Shown here: piece by piece, positions 48,101 through 53,480 of the stretch
Layout of the letters: each line of letters starts with the position of its first letter
Position numbering within the stretch: the first letter of the stretch is position 1
Origin: Anthonomus grandis grandis
Taxonomy: Eukaryota; Arthropoda; Insecta; Coleoptera; Curculionidae
Length of the DNA stretch: 64,000 nt
Direction of reading: 5' to 3'
Assembly: GCF_022605725.1 (NCBI RefSeq)
Contig: NC_065556.1
Location: 6,386,001-6,450,000 of the forward strand
The notes under the pieces: model-generated
Told to the model about the DNA's origin: nothing
Databases searched by the model: none
The model's input: only the letters and a program-made list of their open reading frames with translations
Position numbers and translations under genes: made by a program

Positions 48101-51100
48101 CACCATGCTTGTTACTATTGACACCAGCTTGTGCTAATTGTAACAGTTATCACAGCCTCCTAAAAAGTGGTATAGTATAAATTTTATGAGTTTAAATTTC
48201 GACAAGTTTTATCGAACGTAGAGCAAAATAAATTTAGTTTTTTAGAGCGCAAGATTAACCGACGAAAAAAAAAAGCATATTTTGTTACAATTGACACCGG
48301 TCTCCCCTACTTAATCATAACATGTTACTCGCAAAATTGCACTATTTTGGTTTTTCAGATAATTCACTAAATTTATGAAAGTCTTGTCTTTCTGATAAAT
48401 TCAATTATGTTGTAATTTTAAATAACACTCAATTTCAAAATCGAACTATGTACATTTAAAAACTGGAATACCACAATGACCTTATTATTTGACCTTTATT
48501 ATTTTTCTTGTATGTAGCTGACACGGAAACAAAATTGTCATATACGATACTTTAGCAGTCTGCTGATGATGTATACGCCGTTTTATCCCAATTTCTTACC
48601 TCTTCCTTGAACATAATTTAATAATAACATTTCTAAACATGCTAAATATCACAATCTAAAATTGAAGGCTAATAAATTATGTGCGTTTTTTATAGGATCC
48701 AATAAAATTATACTTAAAGTAGCAGGGAAAAACTATACTCTAAAAATTCAAAATACAAATATACCAGTAGTGGATGAAGCCAAAAATTTAGGATTTATTG
48801 TTAATAGCATTGCTTATATGCATCTAAGGGGTCTATTCTAAAGCGTCACATTCCAGCCAAAACTAAATACTTATCATGTAATAAATTAACACTTTCTTTA
48901 TTTACCTATTGCGATGTGGTTTATAATAATGCAATTACAAGTACAATTTCTAATTCTATCAAAAAACTGCAAAATGCCTGTATGAGTTTTTCTTATGGAA
49001 TCTCCTACAGAAGTCGCATATTATCTAATTATTATCGCACTTTTATCTAAATATGTAAATAAAGCGACATAATCATGTATACCGTTAAATGTTTTATTAC
49101 ATAATCAAAACTGGACAACCGCCATACCTAAAAGAGCTATTTAATATTTGCGATCACTCCCACAATATTAGATCTTTTATTCGCTATAGAGTAAACCAAC
49201 ATCATATAACTGCGTATCAGCGATCTTTTAGCTCTGTTGCTATTCAAATGTGGACTCATTCACTTGCTTATGCAAAAAATGACTCTTTTTATAGAATCAA
49301 AAAATATACTAAAAGGTTTCTTACAATTTGAAATCAATACATAATACATACAGTTTCTTGATATAGGTTTATTAGTATTGGATTTGTTTTTATCTTCAAA
49401 TGAAAAATAATGGAAGTACTATTTGCATTGTGTGCGTTATTGATAATATATCCTAATTGATTGTATATCCTAAAATAATATTATATGTATAAGCTTTTTC
49501 GCTTCTACGCGCCCTTGCCTTTGGCATTCACCCTGTTTTTTTTTATTGAAAACAGTAAATATATGTTCAAATTAGAATATATTTTCTAAGGGTGAGTCCT
49601 GTATGCATAAGTCCTTTTTTATTTTAAAGTGGGTTTGTGTATCGGTTTTTTTTAAATCGACATGTATACCTTTTGCTAGGAAATTAACATAGTAACAACA
49701 TAGTAACTGATATTTTGTATTTTTATTTTCTTTGGCAAATAAATGTTTTTTGAATTTGAAAATATATGGCAGGACAGCCTGTACATCTCAGTATATACTT
49801 TTTTGAATATGAGCTAAACTTTGTTTGTTACTTAGAGATTATTACAAGAGAGATAGTACTCCGATAAAATTCTTTGATGCTCGTTTGATAATTATGTATC
49901 ATAATTCTGAAAATCTGGAAAGAAAAAGGATATAACGTAACAACTTAAGGATGTCATTTTGTATTATAGGGGATGATTAGATTAAAAGGGGACAACGTAG
50001 GCGGTTTGAGTTGGTTTTCGGAATATTTTAAAGAAGTCGTCGTTCTTTTTAGTAATCATAATATCAAGAATATTAGGGCAATATTCTTCTATATATAAAT
50101 GTAGATTCTTAAGAGAATTAAGAATATTTAAAGGATCAATGAAAACTATTGAGAAACAAATATCCACGTACCTAAACCAGTTTAAATTTTATTTTTATTT
50201 AACAATATCTAAATGGAAATACTCTCCATATTATCTAAAAATAGGTCGGCCAAGAGTAGTGAAATTGGCAACAAAAAAAATGTTGTGACAAGCAAAATTT
50301 AAGTAGTAAAAGAATCTCAACAATATTACACGAGAGGCCACATTTACACGAGATTGAGTGTAAATTTTTTACAACAATCATCTTATTTGAGTAGTAAAAA
50401 TTTCGCATGCTACAAAAAGATTTAATTTTTAACATAGATCATTTATTAAATATTTGAGCTGCTGTAAATAGCATGCTTATTGGACCCTACTTTTTTCCAC
50501 CTCGACTGAGCGATAAAATTTATTTAAATTTTGCTTGGCATAATATGCCACAATTATTAGAAGATGTTCTTCTAAATATGACACAGATTTCATGAATATC
50601 TATATAAGTTTTCAAATAGGCCGCAATGAACCCATTTATTGGTCTCCTCGCTCCGCAGATTAAACTTCTTGCGATTGTAGGGCTATTTGAAATTATAATT
50701 GGTATCATGATGCAGCAGTAAATACTTGGGAAGAACTTTAAGAGCGCATTGAAAATTCAAAAAAAATTATTTAGTTTGTGGATACTAGGATTTTATATAG
50801 GTTATTTTTGGTATATTAACTTTTTTGACGAGGTCTATAAAGTGTTAAAATAAATAGCATAATTCTGAAAACACCCTGCGTATTATTGAACTTTTATTTA
50901 AACCAGTAAAACAATAAATTTTTTTAGCTTGACTTGAATATTGCAACTTAAAATTTATCTTTTTGATCCATAACATCAAATAAAACTTTAACTTTTACTT
51001 TTTTTACATAAAAATTTATTGATGTTTTTAAACTCATTTGTAAGATTTTTAAAATTTTCCAGAGGATCTTGTCGAGGTGATTCTGGTGGACCTGTAGCGA

Positions 51101-51255
51101 TAAATGGAAAACAGTATGGAATTGTATCATCTGGAGCGTATAGACCTGAATTTTCGAAAATGTATTGTGAGGATTTCAAATCAGCGTATTATGTTAATAT
51201 TATTTACTATAGAAAATGGATATCGGAAAATTCAGACGTCGATGAAGAAAACTAG
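24137..51255 (+). CDS. Secreted chymotrypsin-family (S1A) serine protease, five exons
   Basis: The exons are 24137-24193, 37235-37425, 37500-37730, 38004-38183 and 51063-51255. All junctions are GT..AG and frame-consistent, giving 852 bp and 283 residues. Residues 1-19 are a signal peptide with an Ile/Trp/Val-rich core. A six-residue propeptide ends at R25 and activation would expose IINGQ. Catalytic residues are H71 (LTAGHC), D140 (NDIALL) and S227 (GDSGGP). The residue at chymotrypsin position 189 is Gly and that at 226 is probably Ala, so trypsin-like specificity is unlikely; elastase- or chymotrypsin-like is an inference. The C168-C182 loop is very short (C206 to C212). The protein is probably a secreted or digestive enzyme. 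Introns 1 and 4 are about 13 kb each and filled with transposons. Confidence 0.85.
24194..25879. other. Protease intron 1, unassigned AT-rich part
   Basis: No recognisable element. It includes long poly-A/poly-T runs. Confidence 0.4.
25880..26180 (-). pseudogene. LTR-retrotransposon integrase C-terminal remnant
   Basis: The minus strand reads KGQKGKRDFAVANLV near 26165 and then KLGDKFEGPFNISKK near 26055-26015. This is the pattern of the C-terminal integrase domain of Ty3/gypsy-like elements (GD.V......KL...F.GP..I). Short and broken; low certainty. Confidence 0.4.
26181..26759. other. Protease intron 1, unassigned
   Basis: No element recognised. Confidence 0.35.
26760..27340 (-). pseudogene. 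LINE ORF2 C-terminus with CCHC motif and 3' UTR
   Basis: The minus strand at 27330-26890 reads LVEILTGHNSLNRHLHLLGI, then C-x2-C-x8-H-x4-C (CPTCGTGEETSYHILGIC), DRWSRLRRKIFGA and DWDNVQAFIKR before a stop. This is the RNase H end and zinc finger of an I/R1/Jockey-type ORF2. The 3' UTR continues to about 26760. The last 87 codons are open, so the copy is fairly young but truncated at its 5' end. Confidence 0.7.
27521..27610 (+). repeat. Candidate tRNA-derived SINE head
   Basis: An A-box-like TGACTTAATGG (27536-27546) and a B-box-like GGTTCAGATTTC (27579-27590) are 43 nt apart, as in a tRNA gene. The surrounding AAGCGCTTTATG...GCCGGTCGGCCTGGG is CG-richer than its neighbours. There is no tRNA-length acceptor stem, so a SINE promoter is more likely than a tRNA gene. 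Confidence 0.4.
27611..28000. other. Protease intron 1, unassigned
   Basis: It may contain the decayed 3' LTR of the gypsy-like element, but I could not match it to a 5' copy. Confidence 0.3.
28050..28900 (-). pseudogene. Gypsy-like integrase, badly decayed
   Basis: Minus-strand pieces read NKYVLVIVDGF near 28575-28510 (family: YILV.VD.FTK) and, near 28460-28390, LNNLFLTFGNPR then GAAFTSKALKGLL (family: SD.G..F.S..F...). A stop-rich tail to 28050 reads like the post-catalytic part of the protein. Confidence 0.55.
28960..29395 (-). pseudogene. Gypsy-like RNase H
   Basis: It reads LHTIVYTDVNRDWFARILMQ (family: YTDAS..G.GA.L.Q), IAFFSKQTTDIKRNYHSFEQ and ELLAIIKVLE (Y...E.E.LA.V.A...). Past a break it continues as HEITIIIDCNAAKNAIN. 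The second position of TDAS is altered to DVN. Confidence 0.7.
29436..30107 (-). pseudogene. Gypsy-like reverse transcriptase
   Basis: It reads ECKSPYASLALLVNKRNAEK (SPYASP.VLV.KK pattern), NNIPMPLIEETIDNLNGYNY and FTCLDLVSGYHQI (motif A: the LDL..GY.Q pattern is intact). After a frameshift, PYLDDILI (YLDD catalytic box, about 29669-29658) is followed by GLMLKLDKSSFLTEKITYLG. Frame breaks between these pieces make it non-functional. Confidence 0.75.
30083..30520 (-). pseudogene. Gypsy-like protease/RT boundary
   Basis: A 145-residue open stretch. It contains DDVLIGRNFIENTNI, the end of a retropepsin domain (the family has (D)(V/I)ILG.DFL), then a linker with STTQENDLYKILLDYKDC, resembling the segment just before gypsy RT (L..LL..Y.D.F). 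The catalytic D-S/T-G of the protease is not in the open part. Confidence 0.6.
31500..31720. other. Possible 5' LTR region of the gypsy-like element
   Basis: It lies just upstream of gag on the minus strand. No TG..CA ends or matching 3' copy could be seen. Confidence 0.25.
31720..32800 (+). pseudogene. Jockey-type LINE reverse transcriptase and C-terminus
   Basis: The + strand reads NYRAFALVRAIAKVMEKLDN (RT motif 1: NYRPI.L...I.KV.E). Then VKFNATKTPAAVFIKRA, LVHLLGVEVARGW and HVAGIAKAAFQNLR follow, with, after frame changes, LLTLYKVQIHLP and ESLADRRKIANLY. These are in the usual order of jockey/CR1-type ORF2. The motif A to FADD region is deleted. An NxHKYL-type end and AATAAATATA follow. 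Confidence 0.65.
32935..33621 (+). mobile_element. Short mariner-type relic with 68-bp terminal repeats
   Basis: The left end TATACAGGGTTTCTTAAGTA (32935) and the inverse of the right end (TATACAGGGTACCTCAAGTA from 33621) align over 68 bp. Each repeat also ends in ACACCCT(A/G)TATA, an inverted copy of its own start. The + strand at 33140-33400 reads FLDATFPNRW, SIEWPPRSPD and IQKKNRLIYPQVIENGKLK. These fit the third catalytic region and C-terminus of an insect mariner/Tc3-like transposase. Most of the transposase is deleted. Confidence 0.65.
33622..34220. other. Protease intron 1, unassigned
   Basis: Short open frames without recognisable domains. Confidence 0.35.
34221..34300 (+). mobile_element. 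Penelope-like element terminal motif
   Basis: ACCTTGATAACGG followed 18 nt later by ACCGAAACGTTGG resembles the CCTGATGA...CCGAAACGT signature of Penelope-like element ends, which carry hammerhead ribozyme cores. The CTGATGA part is altered (CTTGATAA). Only the motif is recognisable. Confidence 0.4.
34507..35213 (+). mobile_element. Small THAP-domain element with 13-bp perfect inverted ends
   Basis: GATAGTTCTAGCC (34507-34519) is the exact inverse of 35201-35213, and the similarity continues as a partly matching GACACT. The element interrupts mariner copy B. Its interior encodes a complete THAP zinc finger at 34829-35017. No perfect target duplication was seen. THAP plus inverted ends suggests a non-autonomous relative of P-type or Kolobok transposons, but the catalytic part is absent. 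Confidence 0.6.
34829..35017 (+). CDS. THAP-domain mini-protein, 62 residues
   Basis: The THAP C2CH finger is complete: C5 and C10 (SCCIPGCKSNY), the FRFP motif, W35 (KKRW), and C53-x2-H56 (ICIKHF). THAP fingers bind DNA in P-element transposases and in several host proteins. The frame stops six residues after the HF motif, so the AVPTIF box and any catalytic part are missing. The stop is followed by AT-rich sequence, so it could also be a first exon. It lies inside a TIR-bounded insertion, which argues for a transposon-borne gene rather than a host gene. Confidence 0.65.
   Translation: MPTSCCIPGCKSNYKDTERVTIFRFPNDPDQKKRWLECIERDDVVIKESSRICIKHFSERFQ
35482..36558 (-). pseudogene. Transposase of mariner copy B, broken
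   Basis: The likely start is at 36558 (MAVYIPSEKVQLIKWFYGG), giving the N-terminal HTH, then CRDLFSVTFENRPISCAK, EKLGMSNKTIARI and, after a stop where copy A reads Trp, the catalytic domain in several frames. The C-terminal 72 residues are open (SSNDFYLCGYLKQTIYKHEF to GGLFEPFI). The third catalytic Asp is kept in NDFYL. Stops and frameshifts lie near 36215, 35990, 35870 and 35820. The family is as for copy A. Confidence 0.8.
36744..37234. other. End of protease intron 1
   Basis: AT-rich. It ends in a pyrimidine-rich TTATTGTTTAAG acceptor at 37234. Confidence 0.45.
37235..37425 (+). CDS. Protease exon 2 (activation site and catalytic His)
   Basis: Begins after TTTAAG| and ends ACTTG|GTAAGT in phase 2. 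It encodes EALQNR|IINGQ and the disulfide/His block SCGGSIISKNYILTAGHC. A start codon upstream of the acceptor would give a shorter, leaderless protein, so I prefer splicing from exon 1. Confidence 0.85.
37500..37730 (+). CDS. Protease exon 3 (catalytic Asp)
   Basis: The acceptor TTATTTTAG| and donor ATCAG|GTAATT are good, and the 74-bp intron before it is typical of insects. It encodes WDHVPAEVLYIFKG, an enlarged loop (HHIPGPNGTWLSEH) and NDIALLYLKNPL with the catalytic Asp140. Confidence 0.88.
38004..38183 (+). CDS. Protease exon 4
   Basis: The acceptor TTTTTACCAG| and donor CCAAG|GTAAAG are in matching phase. It encodes FCGKTAVVTGFG (the C136 region with the TGFG/TGWG turn) and CESGFICVSYGIPP before the substrate-pocket segment completed in exon 5. 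Confidence 0.85.
38184..38635. other. Start of protease intron 4, unassigned
   Basis: No element recognised. Confidence 0.35.
38636..38890 (-). mobile_element. LINE-derived mini-element: 5' start fused to 3' tail
   Basis: On the minus strand a start region GTTGACCATGATC (ATG at 38847-38845, reading MIRKNKQSN..PKPKSTS) closely matches the LINE ORF1 start at 39877. About 150 bp later comes the LINE tail TTTGGCAAATAAGTGTTTTTTGAATTTGAATTTGAAT. The 3-5 kb body of the LINE is absent, giving a 255-bp element. Confidence 0.6.
39001..39800 (-). mobile_element. Penelope-like element remnant with GIY-YIG domain
   Basis: The minus strand at 39795-39604 reads FSVYIGKTSLSTRIKEHVNR and SAFGHHLNFSKHNF. These correspond to the GIY-YIG endonuclease of Penelope-like elements (YVGETGR.L..R..EH, A..HH....GH.F/I). 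At 39030-39001 the same strand carries CCCTGAAGATAGTCTAACCG then ACTGGAAGG, like the terminal repeat motif of the family. The intervening 39056-39600 is AT-rich. Confidence 0.5.
39801..40660 (+). mobile_element. LINE ORF1 start region and decayed body
   Basis: An ATG at 39877 opens MTRRNQQSNSCPKPESTSTS and stays open to LGQPIPN (stop about 40010). Later frames give a Cys/His-containing stretch typical of LINE ORF1, all broken. It ends near 40660 with AATAAAGAGTTTGAAGATT. The start is shared with the mini-element at 38636-38890. Confidence 0.5.
40700..42790 (-). pseudogene. Jockey-type LINE ORF1 (coiled coil, PRE_C2HC, zinc knuckles)
   Basis: On the minus strand: a Glu/Lys-rich coiled-coil part (42426-42079, FQKITDLNNKLEEVMNHNN), a PRE_C2HC-like domain (41748-41566, DLIKFLVPKDQEEIF, LLNIRVRVKRLR), then three Cys/His knuckles (41545-41400: CHRCQECGHVVSNC, CHKCKGDHFYSNC, CCSCGGDHPASFWHC). 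The end reads PNTNPTQNPNP near 41010. This is the standard ORF1/gag layout of jockey elements. A few stops and frameshifts; ORF2 is missing. Confidence 0.75.
42795..43069 (+). pseudogene. LINE reverse transcriptase, left part of a split copy
   Basis: The + strand reads FSILAVVSIILERHIYI (RT motif 1), CQYGFCKQISTTTCLVKLIN and FNKAFDI, where it is cut at a TA by the pogo-like element. The frame continues after 48309 as LNHNMLLAKLHYFG, so motif A (KAFD..NH..L..KL) spans the insertion. Confidence 0.75.
43560..44690 (+). pseudogene. Pogo-like transposase, N-terminal and catalytic part
   Basis: An HTH/CENP-B-like part at 43575-43800 reads FTVEQESQLVKYCEKTVDLY and NPHLTLRTPQATSLARA, with a TGA stop at 43712-43714. 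The 240-codon open part from 43817 holds the DDE_1 catalytic domain: NIYNIDETGVS (first Asp), LVLLDNHSSHVS (second Asp) and LLFFPPRTSHRLQPLDRGVYGPFK (third acid region). A frameshift near 44505 precedes IYPFNRGIFQDLDFLPS, and a stop at 44670 ends the readable part just before the hAT insertion. Transposase of Tc1/mariner-related pogo type; dead. Confidence 0.8.
44702..47018 (-). pseudogene. hAT transposase (ZMYM1-like), two frameshifts
   Basis: It reads from MLPLYDPICILIE at 47018. The N-terminal part has a TTF/zinc-finger-like block (WLCGSVYLKKLFSLHC, RHEASSEHIQS). The RNase-H fold has FFSIQVDDSTDI (first Asp), LVGQCFDGASVMSG (second Asp) and VHCAAYRFNLVL. The C-terminal hAT dimerisation block is IPSTSVSVERSFSCLKRIK and LRNSMTENRLTNLAK. 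A one-base shift near 46195 and another in a run of nine A at about 45908-45916 split the protein into three overlapping frames. Otherwise it is full length (about 750 residues), so the copy is young. The frame runs on past the left element end. Confidence 0.85.
47152..47165. promoter_or_regulatory. RFX/X-box-like palindrome in the hAT promoter region
   Basis: GTTGCCATAGCAAC matches the X-box bound by RFX factors (GTTRCCATGGYAAC) at nearly every position. It lies 130 bp upstream of the hAT transposase start, in CpG-rich sequence. Confidence 0.5.
47491..47983 (+). pseudogene. Pogo-like transposase C-terminus with PHD-like zinc finger
   Basis: Continuation of the pogo transposase beyond the hAT. 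A Pro/Ser-rich linker (LPQPGPSTVRDT), a Lys-rich basic part (47588-47800: KAKKGGRMKRK, NKNKSKKVNKTVKKK), then a Cys/His finger: FCLVCSGSYS, ECIQCRTCREWAH and YVCVNCNSDDEL, then stop. The spacing is that of a short PHD-type finger, a common tail of insect pogo-like transposases. This half is open and undamaged. Confidence 0.75.
48308..49760 (+). pseudogene. LINE reverse transcriptase, right part of the split copy
   Basis: Continues from 43069: LNHNMLLAKLHYFGFSDN, later LKANKLCAFFIGSNKIILKV, VVDEAKNLGFIVNS and, from 49089, GQPPYLKELFNICDHSHNIR with FRSFSSVAIQMWTHSL-like C-terminal sequence. The end is TTTGGCAAATAAATGTTTTTTGAATTTGAA. The FADD motif region is altered (SADDVYAV near 48560). Dead before or after the pogo insertion. 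Confidence 0.75.
49761..50170 (-). pseudogene. Penelope-like reverse transcriptase fragment
   Basis: The minus strand at 50167-49982 reads CPNILDIMITKKNDDFFKIF and RKPTQTAYVVPF. This corresponds to the (F)LD.....K.....V.RKPT.T...LPF block that follows the RT core of Penelope-like elements. Same strand as the GIY-YIG remnant at 39604, so both could once have been one element, but that is unproven. Confidence 0.5.
50171..51062. other. End of protease intron 4
   Basis: Unassigned AT-rich sequence. It ends in TAAAATTTTCCAG, a good splice acceptor (51062). Confidence 0.4.
51063..51255 (+). CDS. Protease exon 5 (catalytic Ser, C-terminus)
   Basis: Phase fits exon 4 (AG|A gives Arg). It encodes GSCRGDSGGPVAINGKQYGI, VSSGAYRPEF, a Cys at C220 position (MYCEDF) and the C-terminal helix YYRKWISENSDVDEEN, then TAG. 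Residue 189 is Gly. The Cys partner usual at position 201 is absent. A downstream AATAAA is at 51370-51375. Confidence 0.88.
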
Positions 51256-51369
51256 CGAATCTTATAAATGAGCCTAACTATACTGTCAGTTACCGTAAAT
51301 TCGACTTTGTTTTTGAATATAATAATTATAAAGTGATAAATAATTATGTGTAATAATCTATCAATGGCA

Positions 51370-51375
51370 AATAAA
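51370..51375 (+). terminator. Polyadenylation signal of the protease gene
   Basis: AATAAA 115 bp after the stop codon, in GGCAAATAAATATT. It is the first canonical hexamer after the stop. Confidence 0.6.
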
Positions 51376-51740
51376 TATTAAAGCAAGTAACTTATTTATT
51401 AATGTACCATGTATCAAAGTGTGGTCAAATCCGGCACCAAATTTAAATTCAATTAAGCAATGAAAATTCGAATTCTAAGATGAGCTGCATTAAAATAGAA
51501 TGTCATCAATATTTGTTCTTTTTTCACACACATTTCCATTTATATTTTTGAAGATATAAAAAATATTTTAAAAAATTGCACAAAATAAAAACAAGTTTCC
51601 TTTATACAAATCTATTTTATTCAAGAAGAAAATCGGCTGACTTTGCAATTTGAAGGAGTTTCCTGAATTGGGCAAACTTATATAGAATATAACTTTTAAA
51701 ATTAACTTCTGAAATCAAAATATTATTAATAATAATTATT
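51376..51740. other. No recognisable feature
   Basis: AT-rich downstream flank of the protease gene. Confidence 0.35.
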
Positions 51741-52265
51741 CGTCGAGAGATGCTTAATTAAACATTATGCATCGAGAGATGCTTAAAGGCGAAATATGGC
51801 AACCCGCACTCATGGATTTTGCGCCCTCTGTTACTCGCCTGATACGTCTTTGTTTTTCCGTACGACGTTAGTACGCGTCTGACTTTGCTATGGGTAACTG
51901 TTAGTGTGGGTATACAAGATCCGGTTTCAAAAGATGCGGTATAAACGGATGAATTTTTACTGCTTGGGATATACGCAATACACACTGCGTTGCAAACGGA
52001 TATTCACTAAGAAAAATTCAAAAATTTAATTGCTTCAAGACTTTCATAGAGAGATAATATCTTCATTGCTAAGAATTATTTGTGGTCTTGAGGCAGAAGG
52101 TCTTTTTCAAGAGCCAATTTAACGCTTATATTGAAGGCATCTATATTTTGATTAGTCGTGTAGAAAAAAAAAATTCGACAAATTTTATACACATATTCGA
52201 TAGTATAATGATTGTTTTTTAATTATTACCATATGTCTAAAAGTCATTTGATTAATTATTAACTG
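51741..52265. other. Flank of the Harbinger relic with a short direct repeat
   Basis: CGAGAGATGCTTAA occurs twice, 30 bp apart, near 51743 and 51773. A CG-richer block follows (51780-51990) without a recognisable protein. Confidence 0.35.
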
Positions 52266-52267
52266 TG

Positions 52268-52347
52268 TTAAGGCAAGATATTGCAAGAAGAAATACAAGG
52301 ATGAGGACAGCTATATCAGCAGAGGAGCAAATAACAATTATATTGAG
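52268..52347 (+). pseudogene. PIF/Harbinger nuclease N-terminal exon-like fragment
   Basis: Reads ARRNTRMRTAISAEEQITII then LR and a donor AG|GTAATT. Harbinger nucleases have a similar (R).(A/P)I(S/T)..E(R/Q)L...LRFLA block. The rest of the nuclease was not found. Support comes mainly from the BESS/MADF-like gene next to it. Confidence 0.4.
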
Positions 52348-52511
52348 GTAATTACACAAGATTATATTTTATCTATTTTATATAGTGATTGTTACATGTA
52401 GATACTTAAAATAATAGAATATTATTTAACGTTAACAATTTTTATAATTCGAATTATTAAATTCATCCAATTCAGCAAAGTTTTCATAATATCTCTGTTA
52501 TCTTGTCTGCA

Positions 52512-53150
52512 TTATAGAAGATCCAGGTACTGACGACTTACCAATAAAGAGGATTGGTCATGAGGCGGATAGGTTCCACAGTGAGGTGACCGTGATGGTG
52601 GCCTACCAAGAGGCAGCGGATATATTTGAAAGGGTTGTGATGGGGATGGCTCATGACGGGGTAATGGAGATTGTCCAGAAGTTACTAATAGTGCTGGACT
52701 GTAGTTGGCTGATCCATAGTTAATGTTTGATGATTGAGCGGAAAAATGAGACGGTGGAGGCATGATGGTGGTACTAAGGAAATATAATAAGTTGAGAATA
52801 CTTGAGGATGACCTGGTTGGAATTGATAATGAGGCTGCTGCGTTGACAGAGAATGATATCTTTGATGACAATTTTGAAAAAAACTTTAACGTCATTAATC
52901 TAAATTTTAGTTTTTCTTGCATATTCAATTGCTTGTAGTCTGGCAGCAATGACATCATGGAAAAATTTGTTAGCATCGTCCTTTTCTGGTAGTTTTTCAG
53001 ATTTTTCTAGAGATAATTGTATCTGGAATGCTGTCATTTTCTTTCCTCCCAAACGTGAAATGGTTTTTTTTGCCGGTGATCGAAGAGGCGTCAGACCAGT
53101 TGATGGGTCAGATTATCTTTTAAAATCTTCATTATTGGACACAAATAATA
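52512..53150 (-). pseudogene. MADF/BESS-type protein remnant (Harbinger accessory gene?)
   Basis: The minus strand reads GGKKMTAFQIQLSLEKSEKL and DDANKFF in one frame, then after a one-base shift MMSLLPDYKQLNMQEKLKFR and LMTLKFFSKL. The latter is a clear BESS motif (FF.SLLP....L....KL.FR...L). A Pro/Ser-rich tail (PPPSHFSAQSSNINYGSANY) follows and stays open to 52512. MADF-BESS DNA-binding proteins occur as host regulators and as the second gene of PIF/Harbinger transposons. A single frameshift is the only obvious damage, so a host pseudogene or sequencing error is possible. Confidence 0.55.
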
Positions 53151-53204
53151 GTTTAAATTTTTAATAATTTAATTAAGCTAGGACCAAATCAGAAAATGAC
53201 CCAA

Positions 53205-53480
53205 AACCCTAATCAAGGGGTCCTATCCACTGTTTGCCAAAATATCCAAGTTAGAACAAATAACAATGCCTAAAAGTGCATATTTTCTAATATGTTTATT
53301 TGCAGTTTCATATAAATCATATACTTGCAGCAGTGAGTAAAACTTTTCAGCAAAGATGGAATCAAGTTTTAGGAGGTCTATATTGAAATCTCCGAGGCAT
53401 AGCAAACAATTACCTGAAACTAGAAGCCTAGACATATTTAGGTTACATTCACTTAGAACTTCTTTCTAGCAAGGCCTGAC
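53205..53480 (-). pseudogene. LINE endonuclease fragment
   Basis: The minus strand at 53435-53223 reads CLLCLGDFNIDLLKLDSIFA and EKFYSLLQVYDL, the GDFN(I/V)D motif of APE endonucleases in jockey-type LINEs. Only this block remains. Confidence 0.65.

Larger units (their letters stand above)
43070..48307 (+). mobile_element. Pogo-like DNA transposon with nested hAT
   Basis: The ends GGGGAGACCGGTCTCGATTG (43070) and the inverse GGGGAGACCGGTGTCAATTG (from 48307) are terminal inverted repeats. They are flanked by TA on both sides (43068-43069, 48308-48309). Repeated subterminal motifs TCAATTGTAACA/TGTTACAATTGACACC occur several times at each end. Without the 2.8 kb hAT the element is about 2.45 kb. 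It carries one transposase gene in two parts. Confidence 0.88.
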
